Below are positions 33,626-45,224 of a stretch of DNA of 64,000 bases, one piece after another. The notes below the pieces were generated by a model. The model worked only from the letters and a program-made list of their open reading frames with translations, ran no database searches and was not told where the DNA came from. Origin of the DNA: Micrasema longulum. Lineage: Eukaryota > Arthropoda > Insecta > Trichoptera > Brachycentridae. Position numbers and translations under genes: made by a program. The stretch's first letter is position 1. Each line of letters starts with the position of its first letter. The stretch covers positions 186,001 through 250,000 of the forward strand of contig JAGVSM010003732.1 in NCBI GenBank assembly GCA_022494885.1. The letters are read 5' to 3'.

Positions 33626-35229
33626 TTATTTTTATTTTACCAGTTTATTAATTACTGAAAACTTACCTGTGGTAAATGTGTTTTTATATATTAAAAAAAT
33701 TAACAAATCTCAGAAATAATTATGCATTTTTGATTTGAGAGAGAATAAAGTTTGTATGGTTTCAAACAACAATAAATGGGCCACGATGAGTTACAGACAC
33801 CAATTCCTTAGAAGCGCAGGTAGCTTCCTTTGTCCGGGATCTTTCGGCCTTCCTGAGTATATTCTAGAGTAGAAGCGACCAGGGGCAGGAACAACGCTCC
33901 GTTGGACCCATGGTATTCTACCCATTCTACGTATTCTATACTCTACTCACTCTACTGTTCACATCCCAAAACCCTCAAAGGAATTCAACACAAACGGATA
34001 TTTTCTCGTTCTTTGTAGCGAGAGAATATCCAAGTCAATATAAATTGTCATAAATTCCGAAAACGATTCGCAAAGAATGAACAACTGTTGAATTTAATTT
34101 ACTATTCAATGGGCTGTTTCCGCCAAGTTATAGTACTATAATAATATATACTATTATAGCTTTGTAGTTGGTAAGCACTATGGCCACGAATTTACTATGG
34201 ATCTATCGTATGAATCCGTATTCCAAAAGATCATCATCAGTTTGTCTTTGTTCTTTTTACATTGATATATTTTATTTTTCCATAGTCGTTATTCAATAAA
34301 ATATACACATTATTACAATATTAATACATTATAAACAAAACAAAGTATTAAAATATATTTTGTCCCAATAAATTATTCAATGATAGTTTGTCGTCGGGTG
34401 CTCAGACATTAGTTTTAATTAATAATCAAATAAAAAGAGTACAGACATAATACTGTATACGTGTAAAATAATGAACATATATTATTTTGTTTTTGATGCT
34501 TTGAAAAATATTATTAAGAAGAAAAAAAAACTCAACAAAAACAGACAAAAATAGTTTAAAGAATTTTTTTTTTTAAAGTAAGAAAATAGAGTAAAATAAT
34601 ACAATTAAAATTAAGGAATAGCAATTTACCTGAATATATTTCAAATATAAAAAAAATATAAACATGTATATAAATAGTGTGTGCTCATAAATGTAATCAA
34701 AACATTTTTAATATGGAAACTTCACTGGTCCATTAGAATTAAATCCAATTGTGTAAAATATTATACTTTGTAACTGTACTGTATGTTTCCTGAATAAAAG
34801 AAAATAGAAAATAAAAAAAATAAAGATAAAAAATAAAACAAAGTAAACCGAAAATTTCAATTCATATCTACAGAATAAATAAAATAATAAGAAATTAAAA
34901 ATTAAAAATACCTATTAAAATGAAGATCTAAAAAATGTTAATGAAATAAGAAAGAAATAAAAGAAAAGGTTAACTTAAGAAAATAACAAAAATGTATTCA
35001 ATGAGAGATAAAAAATGTTTTACATAAATAATAACTCAATATAGGAACGTTCTGTCTACTAACCACTTTCGTAATAAAAACATATTTTTATTTTTATTAT
35101 GACATGTTTTTAGATCAAGTGGCAAAATATTAAATATTTTTGGAACAGTATAATTCAACGTACGTTGTCAATATTTATTTTTAAATTTTGGTACAACAAG
35201 GCCATCAACAGATGTAAATCTTGTTAGAG
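33626..35229. other. AT-rich sequence; possible 3' UTR of the next LINE
   Basis: No coding. The right part (about 34800-35229) may be the 3' UTR of the minus-strand LINE at 35230. A tail-like TGTATGTTTCCTGAATAAAA at 34781 resembles TGTATGTTTTCTGAATAAAA at 45663, a crumb of another retroelement. Confidence 0.35.
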
Positions 35230-36192
35230 TTAGTGTTCTAATTTATTTTTTTATATCGAGCTGAACATCTGTTGGATAATAATTTTGCTCCATAAACTAC
35301 CCTGAACTGGTAACACATTTAATTTATTATACATTAATGTAGTATTTTTTCCATGATTGCATGCATAATTGGGTGCAATCAATTTGACAAGTGCATTTTG
35401 AACATTTTGTACATATTTAATGTTTGTTGCACAACAATGTCCCCAAGCGGTGATCCCGTATCTTATTATGGATTCTCCCAGAGACAAATATACTAATCTA
35501 AGTGTAGAGAGAGAAACTAAAAACTTTAATTTGTGCAGTTGACTAACTGCGGATCTTAACCGTTTGCATGTTTTCATAACATGAATATTCCACTTAAAAA
35601 GGCAATCAATAGTTATACCTAAATAAACATATTCGCCCACAATGTCTAATTTATCGCATAAGCAAACTCTATCAAAGGTAGAGTTATAAAAGCATTCAAA
35701 ATTAAGAGTTTTCACAATAGGTAACATATTTATTTTGGCATGTGGCGATCTAACATGCGTTAATTGACTTTTTTGGTATTTATGAAAAGGCCTTCATCAT
35801 GGCGCCAAATTTGTAAGATTTTAAAGTCATCCTGCAACATTTCAATACATTTATTAATATCACTATGCGAAACAACTAGAGCAGTATCCTCAGCATATCC
35901 AAAGGGTTTAACATGTAAAAAAATGATTTAATAAACATTTTAATGAATGAAACATATATTATATACAATATGGGTCCAAATATGGAACCCTGGGGAACAC
36001 CTGCTTTGATATTTCTATTACTGCTTTATGCACTATCGATACTTACAGACATTTTTCTGTTAGTTAGGTAGTTTTTGAAGAGGTCAAGTAATGGTCCTCT
36101 TATTCCGATTATATTTAAACATTTTAATAATTTACAATAATATTTATTATCAAAAGCCTTAGAAAAATCAACAAATAATATTATACATGTCA
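35230..36192 (-). pseudogene. LINE reverse transcriptase, active site YAED
   Basis: On minus: LLVDFSKAFDNKYYCKLL (about 36187), GVPQGSIFGPILYIIYV (about 36002-35950), GYAEDTALVVSHSDI (35900 on), IWRHDEGLFIN, then an open 158-codon stretch (35727-35251) with GEYVYLGITIDCLFKWNIHV and ESIIRYGITAWG. The RT domain order is preserved, but the catalytic motif normally YADD reads YAED (35897-35886), and a stop lies after SIDSA with a further break near 35930. The 5' part, including the endonuclease, is absent. Jockey/CR1-like. Confidence 0.85.
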
Positions 36193-36887
36193 TGTAAATT
36201 ATAATTAAAGACTTTTTTTTAAAAACCTTAAATGTGACAAATCAACAATTTTTCAGGAGAGTGTTTAAATAGAATATACCGGTTTTACTATCATTTTTAT
36301 GTCTTTCAAATGAATAAAATCACAGATATACTTTAAATGCACTGTGCAGAAATTGAAAATTGTATAAATATTGTAAATATATTTAAATATTAAATAAACA
36401 ATAAAAATAGCAGGTTTTCAAATACATGTATAGTAGTTATACTGTCTATATTTAGATTTTTAAAAATATTTTGTAAACACTGATAAAAACATATATAAAT
36501 TTTTTTTTTTGTTCATTCATACAAATTCATGTGAACAATTGCTGCTATTAAACAAATTGATGTGGACAGTTGCTGTTTTCGTAAAAACATCGTATTTTGC
36601 AGTTTATTTGTATAAACAGTGAATTTAAGGTACCTGTGTTTTTTTTTAAATTTGGATAGAACGATTGTATGGAATTCAAGACAGAAAATAATAAAATTTA
36701 AATTTCGGAAAATTTGAAATATTTGATGTTTTGAGAACAAGGTCTTCAATTTATTGGTGTGCAATATTGCTTAAGTAAAACATATTATTCGTCCCAATTT
36801 ATGTGATCCCACGACATGTGCCTCAAAAAATATAATTCAAATTATATTCCGAACAAATAAAATAAATCATCCCCATGATTTCCATTT
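36193..36887. other. AT-rich sequence without recognised features
   Basis: An 83-codon minus frame (36764-36513) is low in complexity and not recognisable. Confidence 0.35.
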
Positions 36888-37036
36888 CCGCATCCAGTGA
36901 TGCATAGGTCACTGCATTGGCAAACCCAATTGCTGTTTGTTTCGATCATCTGTTGCATGACAATAATGTGATCTGTCTTTTTCTCTTTCAGTGACAGTCC
37001 AGGGACAGTGAAATATTGCAGTGAACCCATTGGGAT
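36888..37036 (-). repeat. SINE-B fragment (3' body)
   Basis: CATCCAGTGATGCATAGGTC, ACTGCATTGGCAAACCCAAT and GTCCAGGGACAGTGAAATAT match the SINE-B body. The tRNA-like head is missing. Confidence 0.6.
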
Positions 37037-37051
37037 ATAATATTAATATAT

Positions 37052-37640
37052 CAGGGGCGTGCGGTGAGGTTTTCGATTATAGAAGCAGTCACTTGGTACT
37101 AGGTACATAGATAAAATATGTGTACAGTAATTCGAATTAAGTGCTTTGAAATAAACTAAAAATATTTTTTTTGCCATAATTTCAGCATTAAAAAGTTATA
37201 TTTTGTATTTTAATATTAATTTACCATTGTATAAACCGATTAAAGTGCTATATTTATTATAAAACAGTCACAATATATAAAAAAATTACATGTGATGGTT
37301 TTTTAGAATTGCTTCCAAAGATCTACTAAAAATCTTAATTTGCGCATGCGCGGACTTGTGAAATCAGTACCAGGCAACTGATTTATAGGAATCAACAGCC
37401 TAAAGCAATTCTTTATTTTAAACGGAATGCAGTCAATTTTGCTTAAGTCCACGCATAACTGCGCAGGCAAAAGGTTATGTGTTAGCTTGTCGCAATTTTT
37501 TTAGAAGATGTTAATGAATAAGCATCGAATCCATCTCAGATCGCTACAACTAATAACGAACTACTTTTAAATTGTTTAGGAGTCGTTTTTTTAGGGAAGC
37601 ATTGTATCCATTCAATCTATGGACGGACCACGCATGATAT
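37052..37640. mobile_element. Possible hAT-like non-autonomous element
   Basis: CAGGGGCGTGCGGTGAGG at 37052 looks like a hAT-type terminus (CAGGG start). A candidate right end, GGACCACGCATGAT (37625), is similar to GGACCACGCATAGT at 8887. Internal CG-bearing blocks (TTTGCGCATGCGCGGAC, 37339) are present. No 8-bp duplication could be shown, so boundaries are uncertain. Confidence 0.25.
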
Positions 37641-37740
37641 ATATATGTAAATATATATACCATAATAAGTGAACCACCTTTATAATAAATATTTCAAGTT
37701 GAGCCTGTCAGAAATCAAACTCAGAACCACAAGCGAGGTA
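37641..37740 (-). repeat. SINE-B head/body remnant
   Basis: AATATTTCAAGTTGAGCCTG and AATCAAACTCAGAACCACAA correspond to the region between body and B box of SINE-B, strongly decayed. Confidence 0.4.
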
Positions 37741-38590
37741 AGGTTAGGTATCATTGCTTAAAAAAACACCAAAGCTTTCTTCTGTAAGTTTTGATACCCA
37801 CTAAGAAAAATAGGTACTATTTAAAGAAATCAAGCTTTCTAAAAGAACGTCGTTCTGAACTTAAAATAAACATGTTCTATCGTATCTCAACATTGAACAA
37901 ATATGAAAATCCCCGAAATACCTAACATCAGAATTATAATTCATATAAAATCAATTACCTCTGTAATAAAAGCGGGATCAGAATAAGATCTAGCGCGTCA
38001 CATCCAACGATGAATTTTCTAATCCTTATTTACATAAAGTTCTTTTAGAAAGCCCTGGGGACCAACGGATTCTGCCCTTTGTATCATTTGAGAGCCGTTA
38101 AAGGCATTGAAACTATAAATTACGCAACCGTTCCTTATTCCTTTATGGAGAGCAACTGCACCTTCCTCCTTTTCACGGTTCCCACGATCCCACGCATCCC
38201 TCCCCTCCTCATCCAGACCTGACCTTGGGGTGAATACAAACAGGTGTTTACCAAATTTATAACGAAATCACTCTGAACTGAATACATCCCCTACCGAAGG
38301 CGGTTCGGAATCCTACCCTGTTATGGTTAGCGACGGTTCTTCAACTGTAAATAAATATTATTCTTTTTCATTACTTCGACGGTGGAAAAGATAAAGTTCT
38401 TAAGCGACATGTAGTAGCTTTACAGAAGAACCAATTCGTTCTTTTAGTTCGTAAAAAATCTCATATATACCTATTATTCTGACGAGATTTTTTATTAATT
38501 AAAAATAAAAACTTTTATTGTCTCTTCAGTAAAGTTGGTTACAGGTCACTGAGGAACTTTTACTTTTCTACCATTGATATGTATTTTTTA
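37741..38590. other. Possible unique sequence, GC-richer at 38040-38340
   Basis: The stretch 38040-38340 (AGCCCTGGGGACCAACGGAT, CCCCTACCGAAGGCGGTTCG) is less AT-rich and non-repetitive here. No reading frame of note. It could hold a regulatory or transcribed host segment. Confidence 0.25.
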
Positions 38591-39062
38591 TAATTTACCA
38601 GGTGTTCAATGAGGAACTTTAGCCCTACGAAAAATTGGATACAATTTTCTCGTGCGTGTAAAAATTGGAGCATTATATCGTACGGATGCTTCCTGAAAAT
38701 GTACGAAAAAACATTTTGATAAAAACGAACTACTTTGAACAACGTCACTGGTTCATATAAATGGCGGCCTCCGTGGTGTAGTGGTCAAGACGCTTGACTC
38801 ACGCACGGAAGGTTCCAGGTTCGATTCCCGGTGAGAACGTAAAAAAATAAAATGTGATTTTACTTAAGCCTGGGTGCTCTGTGATGTAATTCACCACTGT
38901 AATTAGGCCTCCTGGCCTGTTGTAGTGCAAAAAATAAAATGTAAAAAAAAAAAAAAAAATCAACCAATGATAAGAGAGTTATGAAAGATTCTGGTTTGCT
39001 TGCCCTGAATGGACCGGACCAATGGTTGCAAATTTTCATCATCCGGTGCACCAATATTGAAG
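38591..39062 (+). repeat. Dispersed repeat split by SINE-A
   Basis: The left part (GAGGAACTTTAGCCCTACGA to CACTGGTTCATATAAAT) and the right part (CAACCAATGATAAGAGAGTT to GGACCAATGG) are continuous in the 28051-28330 copy. The SINE at 38763-38959 lies exactly between them. Confidence 0.75.
38763..38959 (+). repeat. SINE-A, tRNA-derived, full length
   Basis: Head GGCGGCCTCCGTGGTGTAGT, B box AGGTTCGATTCCCGGTGAGA, body with CTTAAGCCTGGGTGCTCTGT and GGCCTCCTGGCCTGTTGTAG, and a long A tail. Flanked by AAAT/AAT remnants that may be a short target duplication. Confidence 0.85.
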
Positions 39063-40458
39063 ATCATCTTCATCGCATCAAAGGTAGGTCCATTTCCGCA
39101 CTCCTTTCAATCATCTAATACTCCAACTTTACAAAAGTAAATGACATTCGTTTTTACACTATGCAGTCCGCTTATCGGTAACACATACCGATCATTGTGG
39201 TTTCAGGTGGGACAGGGTTTACCATACATACTGTATAAGTACGAGTATGTACCTATAATAAATATGTTTGATTTAAGCCATCATTTTTTTATGTAAGTAC
39301 GTCGGTTTATACTGAAGGGTCTAGAACCCCTCAACACGTTTATCTACGCATTAAAAGTGACCAAAATTCTGTTTCACCGAGCAATTTTTTCTTAAATTAC
39401 GATTTATTTAAATTTTTAATCGTTTTGAGGTTGGCACTTTTTTTTTAAAGCCAATTAAAAATATGAGAAAGAAATAAGTTAATTTTGAAATCGAATTGTA
39501 TTCCAACATAACTGTCAGATTATGAAAAACGTGCGGCTAGATGCAAAAATATTCTCGTTAGGTTCTGTCCTATAGTTAGAAAGTTACCACAGTAAAAAAT
39601 AAATTTAGTTATTATATTTTTTCATCTGTTTTACTATCTTTCTGAGAAAACGTATGGAGAGCCGGTTTTCTAATCGCTAAGTACTACCTTAGTAGATAAA
39701 TGCAGATGATCGTTAGGCATATCGTTTTGGCAATGGTTAAAAGTCATTTAAAAATCATAGTCAAGCGAGCATTTTTCGCTTGAATTGGGATTTATTGGAG
39801 TTTATAATTGCTTTAAAGTGGGCACTTTCTATCAAAGAAGCGTATTTAAAATATAAATGAGAACTATTTTAACTATTAATGACGTAAGGAACGCGGAATA
39901 TTTTTTAGCGGTCATTCATTGGCTTATTAGGATCATATGTCGATATAGCAAGTAGGTAGAACATACCGAGGTAAGATACAGATAGTACAGAAGTTAAGTA
40001 TACCGTCTCCATATATACAGATGAAGATAGAGTTTATAATCGAGGCACAGGTTCCACCAATGGTTTACCGAAGATATGTTTTTTCTACAATATAAAATAT
40101 CATGTGATAATCTTACCATGGAAATAAATTCAAAACATATTGTTTTACCATAGGTACAAACTAACATTATAAAAACATGTAAAAGAATTTGATTATAATG
40201 CTACCATAACCTCGAAATTATGATGTTAGGGGCTTTTTTTAGTCGTTCTCTGAAGCCTGCTATCTAGTGAGGAAATTAAACGGCAGCAGCAAACATTTTA
40301 CTCACACTACAATGTCGGGAAAGCTTGTGTAGGGCTCTAAAAGTATCTATTTAAACCACGCCAATGTTTATAAATTAAACATTTTTAAAGCGGTAAGTTC
40401 CATTATCAAGAAATGACTGCAGATTCCATAAAATTTAGATATGAATAAAAATCATTTT
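39063..40458. other. Unassigned sequence with one TIR-family crumb
   Basis: No coding. ATACCGTCTCCATATATACA to GTTTATAATCGAGGCACAGG (39999-40051) resembles the right end of the TIR copy at 45786-46031. Confidence 0.4.
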
Positions 40459-40890
40459 AACAATGTTTTGAGTATGTCCAAACGCTTGCCAACCGGTTGG
40501 TTCTACTCTCTAGGGAGTTCAATTTTAAATATGAACAACTCCCTAGGGAGAAGATCTAGCCGGTTTGCAAGCGTTTGGACATACTCAAAACATTGTTGAA
40601 TTAACTACCTGGTAAAAGAAGAAATATAAAAAATCTGAAAATTGTTTTCAGGCGTTGCCTAGCAGGTCAATCTCACCCACATAATAAAGGTTTCAGATTT
40701 TTTACTTCACAAAAGTCAACTGATGGAAGAGTTGAGGAAATGTGGATTTTCAAACATAGGCAGAATGGTGAATGTTACACCGTGTGTAAAGTGGCCACTT
40801 AAACCAGCCAATGTCAGGTCATAAGCCCTGTAAATGCTTAGACTCCCATATTCCGTTCTCAAAAATGTTTTCCCTCTCTGTTGCAACAAA
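40459..40890 (-). mobile_element. Fold-back element, full-length with terminal hairpin
   Basis: About 432 bp. The left 139 bp form a hairpin: AACAATGTTTTGAGTATGTC at 40459 mirrored by GACATACTCAAAACATTGTT ending at 40597, with two CTCCC/GGGAG palindromes in the loop (CTCTAGGGAG, CTCCCTAGGGAG). The rest holds family blocks in the opposite orientation to 43640 (GTAAAGTGGCCACTTAAACC, TGTCAGGTCATAAGCCC), ending TTTTCCCTCTCTGTTGCAAC. Confidence 0.75.
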
Positions 40891-41190
40891 AATGAAAATA
40901 ATTTTACTGACCATTAAATAACAATGCTCATTTATTTTTAATTCATGACAGGTTTACATTGTGATACCCTTTATTTGATAAACCAATAACCAATTTTATT
41001 GCATTTACGACAATGTGAGACTGGTATAATAATTGACTATTTATCAAATAATATATATGTATAAGAGTTTTGAGAACCACCGTACTAACGTGAATACTAG
41101 CCCTTATTATGCGGATCGCTTTCTACCTGAACGCTATTGAGATCTGTGATACAGGTTATATTTTATAATGTGATTTACTAAGTACCTAAA
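40891..41190. other. Unassigned sequence
   Basis: Nothing recognised. Confidence 0.35.
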
Positions 41191-41490
41191 CGTGAGCTGG
41201 AAGCTCTTTAAATGCGATCTCTCGCGCGAATGTGTGGTTAAAGTATTGGGTGGACAAATATTGAGATCCGTACATTTTGTTAGGCTGAGATATGCATTAT
41301 CGACAAAATCAAGAAAGGAGTTCTGCATTGATTTGGACATGCGGAGCAAATGAACAGCGAAAGAACGGCTAAAAGATTAACTATGCGAATGTCAATGGAT
41401 GCAAAAAACGAGAAAGACCGAGAAAGACATTACATTACCAAATCCAATAAATACAAGATGGACATGTCAAAAGTTAGGGTAGCGTGCAAA
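41191..41490 (+). pseudogene. RTE-like LINE C-terminal fragment, decayed
   Basis: Nucleotide blocks match the 4.7- and 54.7-kb copies: ATGCGATCTCTCGCGCGAAT, ATTATCGACAAAATCAAGAA, CAGCGAAAGAACGGCTAAAA, GACCGAGAAAGACATTACAT. Stops and small deletions prevent any continuous frame. Confidence 0.7.
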
Positions 41491-42599
41491 TTTTATTCGA
41501 ATATTATTTGAGATAAGTATTCATTATTTTATTTTTAAAAATATTTGTAAAATTAAGTATTAAGAGTTCTTCTAATTGGCTTAAATTTTTAAATTTCCTT
41601 AAAGTCGTAAATTACTTGTACTCGAAAAATGGAAATCGTTGTGGTAAATTGGGATGCAAACTTCCGACCTTTGTTTTGATCCACAACACTACCACAAAAC
41701 CGCGACCGGTTGAAAATCATTTTTAAAATATTACGGACCGAAATTAAATACCAAAGCTCTTGGATATTTTGAATAACTGACGAAAAAAATATGCACCGGA
41801 TACTTTTCACATGATTTTATTAATTTTACTTTTTACTTACTCAACACCTCACAAAGAATATTTGTTATCTGAAATAGATTTGATAGATATTACAATTAAA
41901 ATGAATAATACGTTATTTAAAATGTAATATAGAAGTCTAGGCAACGAGGCTTACATGGAAATAATAATTTATTCAAAACTGTCGTTTTTTTTATATTATT
42001 TTCTCAATGCATGTGTTTTTATTCAGGTTCTACTTTATTTCGTCTGTGTATTTTACTTATAGACAGATTAAACAAAAGGTGTAATATAATAAGCTGTATC
42101 AGGTGCATTTAAACATTTGAAAAAATACGTACTACCCTTTATTGCCATAAAATTCCTGCAAAGGTGCATGCACACACCTCACTTTTATAACTCTGATTAT
42201 AAAACTACCTTCTTGTTCTACTTAAAAACTACCGTATGTCTTGCACCTATTCCTGTCTAGTATTATTACAACAATAATTAAGACAATGAAAACTGAATCG
42301 AGTTTATTGCTGCTAAGGAAATTCAAAATAATGTATTTCAAAGACAAATTTTTAAAAAATGAGATTTTTTCATAAATGTGCAACAAGAAATAGGGATGTC
42401 CCAAAATTGTCTTCTATACAAATGACTTAAAATGTATGAAGACATGAAGTTATTAAAAATGAAACATTTAAATATTTTATAAATGATGTGTAAAAAAGTT
42501 TATGTGGAGATAGTTAAGAATTATGTAAATTAATGTATTGCATAAAAAATAGTAAGTGTATACAAAAAAAAATGTGTCAAGACAGGAGTAGATATAAGT
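41491..42599. other. AT-rich sequence with one fold-back crumb
   Basis: AATGTAATATAGAAGTCTAG (41922-41941) matches a piece of the fold-back family body. Otherwise nothing recognised. Confidence 0.35.
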
Positions 42600-42720
42600 T
42601 TATTTATTTATTTATTCACACTCTTTATCAAAATACAATTCCATGTTCACTTTGCCCAGCTTACAAGGGTACATACCCCGTTCCAAGCTAGGCAATTACA
42701 TTTTAATATATTATAATAGT
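42600..42720 (-). mobile_element. LINE 3' tail with terminal hairpin
   Basis: TTTATTTATTTATTTATTCA is an antisense A-rich tail. GCCCAGCTTACAAGGGTACA and CCCCGTTCCAAGCTAGGC can pair partly, like the GC-rich element before the tail at 1797-1930. Confidence 0.45.
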
Positions 42721-42779
42721 TAACAAATTAATATAGAGCACAGACAAACAAAATATAAACTTATTCGGATACACATTTT

Positions 42780-42902
42780 GATTCATAAACTTACAGACAA
42801 ACACATATATACACACATATATATAAATATACACATATATACACATGTACATACACACACACGTACATACACCCATGCGCATATACATACATACATACAT
42901 GA
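42780..42902. repeat. Compound CA/TA microsatellite
   Basis: Interrupted ACAC, ATAT and ACAT runs, ending in four CATA units. Open frames across it are low-complexity artefacts. Confidence 0.85.
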
Positions 42903-43627
42903 AATATGAACCAATTTATTTATGCGAAACTTCATGGTTGTCATCCTATAAATATATATTTTTTAAATTATTCTTTATTTTTTATATTTTATTTTTGACA
43001 TCAGTAAGGTTCTCCAATCCGTGGCATGCATCAACTTTTCTGACTCCCTACGACCAATGTCATGAAAGAGCGAGGTCAACACCTTCCGTAACTTGACAAC
43101 ACTCCCGTCTTTCCACGATTCTGGCAAAAGGTTATGGACCTTTTTGCCTTAATAGTTAAGTTACCTTAATATAATAAGTGCAATGTTAATATAAGTTTAT
43201 GTATTAAAATCAAAACTAAATTAATTTATAAAAAAACAATAAATTTAAGAGATGAAATACTCTACCTTGCTACCTGTTACAGGGTAGATTCTTCGAACCA
43301 AAACCGATTTATTAAAGTAAAAGGTTTGAAGTTTTCAACGTTCAACAATACAAGTGAATAATTGTTGTATTTTGACAATTTTCTTTGATTCTTGAAGCGT
43401 GATCATTAATCAATTGAACCCAATAATAGGGCGCATTGGACATTTTTCATGTTTGTATTATGCAACGTATTGCAACAAATATCTCTGCAGCATAGCATGT
43501 GAAAAGAATTTAGTTAAAGATTTAAGTAAGATTAAAAATATTTTCTTCGTTATTTGCAATGTGAGACTAACATTTTTTATTGCATTTCGACAGAATTATT
43601 TTAAGTTTTTTATCATTGTTTTACATC
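42903..43627. other. Unassigned sequence
   Basis: Slightly GC-richer at 43010-43140. A 78-codon frame (43399-43635) is not recognisable. Confidence 0.3.
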
Positions 43628-44042
43628 CAAGATAGATCCTTAACATATTACAACAGAGATGAAGAACATTTTAAAGAAGGTAATATAGAAGTCAAGGCAT
43701 CTACAGGGCTTATGACCTGTCATTGGCTGGTTTAAGTGGCCACTTTACACACTGTGTAACATTCACCATTCTACCCATATTTGAACATCTATATTACTTC
43801 AATTCTTTCATCTGTTGATGTTTGTGAAGTTAAAGAGCTGAAACCTTTATTTATGCGGGTGAGATTCATCTAATTGAATTATTTTACCTACATACTAGGC
43901 AACGCCTGAAATTTTTATTTTTTCAATTTCTATACTTCTTCATGGAACAGGTGGATTTATCAACATGTTAATGTTAACAGCTCCCCAGGGAGTCGAATCC
44001 AGTCCTTGTCTACAAAAATTTGGACAAAATCAAGATAGATCC
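43628..44042 (+). mobile_element. Fold-back element with 12-bp flanking direct repeat
   Basis: The element (43640-44030, TTAACATATTACAACAGAGA to TTTGGACAAAAT) is flanked by CAAGATAGATCC at 43628-43639 and 44031-44042. The direct repeat reads as a target-site duplication and fixes both ends of this copy. Internal blocks are those of the family. No coding. This is the best-delimited member. Confidence 0.75.
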
Positions 44043-45224
44043 CTTTTAAAATTTTAATAAGATTAATAATAAGCACAAAATTTATGTGTGTGTTGATTTA
44101 CCAACAAAGCTAATTTTACGAATGTTTACAAAATGTATTTATTGAATAAAAAGAAACATACTTGCTAATATAAAATAAAGGAAATTAAATCAGATTGATT
44201 CTGATTCAGTCATGTTTTCAGTGTCCGTCTAGATCGAATGTCGGAAGTTTCGAATATAATAAAAACAGTTTTTTTCTCTATATAAAAATCGCACAGCTTT
44301 TTATTTTATATATTTATGCTTCGAAAAATCTTTATTTCAGCAAAAATGAAACACATTAACAAAAAAGTAAACTTACTTACAAAAAGACTTGATTTATAAG
44401 TTCCATAAGCAGCATAATACTGATAAAAGAAAATAGGATTGCATTAATTAGTTAAGTATACGATAAAGAAGCTTGTATTGCTTTAAAACCGGTAGGTAGA
44501 AAAAATAAAAATAAGTGGTTTAAAACAAAGTTGTTTTCATTTATTTTATTTAAAATATAAACAATTTAGGTGGGACTTGCCGCAAAAGAGTCTGGCTTTT
44601 GAGTTTGGTAAGTGTACAAAAAAATATAGAATAGTAACATGAAAACAAGCAATAAGTTAAAAATAGATAAATGGTTTAATTTGTTCAAATATACACCTTT
44701 TGTCAAACGATTTTTTACTGGCATTGTCAACGTTTTCTATTCGACCAAAAAATTTGGCGTTGATACATGAGCTGGATACATTGAATATGTTTGTTAATTT
44801 AACTACCAATTTTCGCAGGATATGAGTTGATTAAAAACCATTTTACTTAATTACTTTGGTAAAACATTAATTAAAACATATACCCATGTAACTCAAAAAT
44901 AGCATTCTTTTCGTCCCTTGTTCTCCCTCATATGCAAATCTTTTGTTCCCTTTTCTATGGTTTTGATATTCGCTTTTCAGTCTCCTCAGAAGGTGAGTTC
45001 TCCCGCTGTTCATTGCAGCTAAGAGATTATATCGAGCGGAAAAGTGATGAGTATTTAAAATATGAAAAATGAACGAAGGAAAGATCTTTATGGGGTGATG
45101 TGAAAGAAAAATATGATCCCGAGATTTTATGGCGTGTACATAATTATTTTGTGAGAAGTCTATGACAAAAAATAAGTAAATAAGTGTTTTATTCATTTTC
45201 ACCTGTCATTTTTGATAGCATAAT
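44043..45224. other. Unassigned sequence
   Basis: A 111-codon minus frame (45202-44867) has no recognisable domain. No repeat copies were seen. Confidence 0.3.

Noticed and set aside
35251..35727. 158-codon frame as a host gene
   Set aside because: It is the continuation of a reverse transcriptase downstream of GVPQG and YAED, with stops upstream.
37052..37640. Confident hAT element
   Set aside because: The CAGGG start is suggestive, but no matching 8-bp duplication or clear right terminus was found; kept at low confidence only.
42703..42900. 65-codon frame rich in Met, Tyr and Cys
   Set aside because: It lies across a CA/TA microsatellite and is a low-complexity artefact.
44867..45202. 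111-codon minus frame as a gene
   Set aside because: No domain, AT-rich codon content and no conserved feature; likely chance in low-stop composition.
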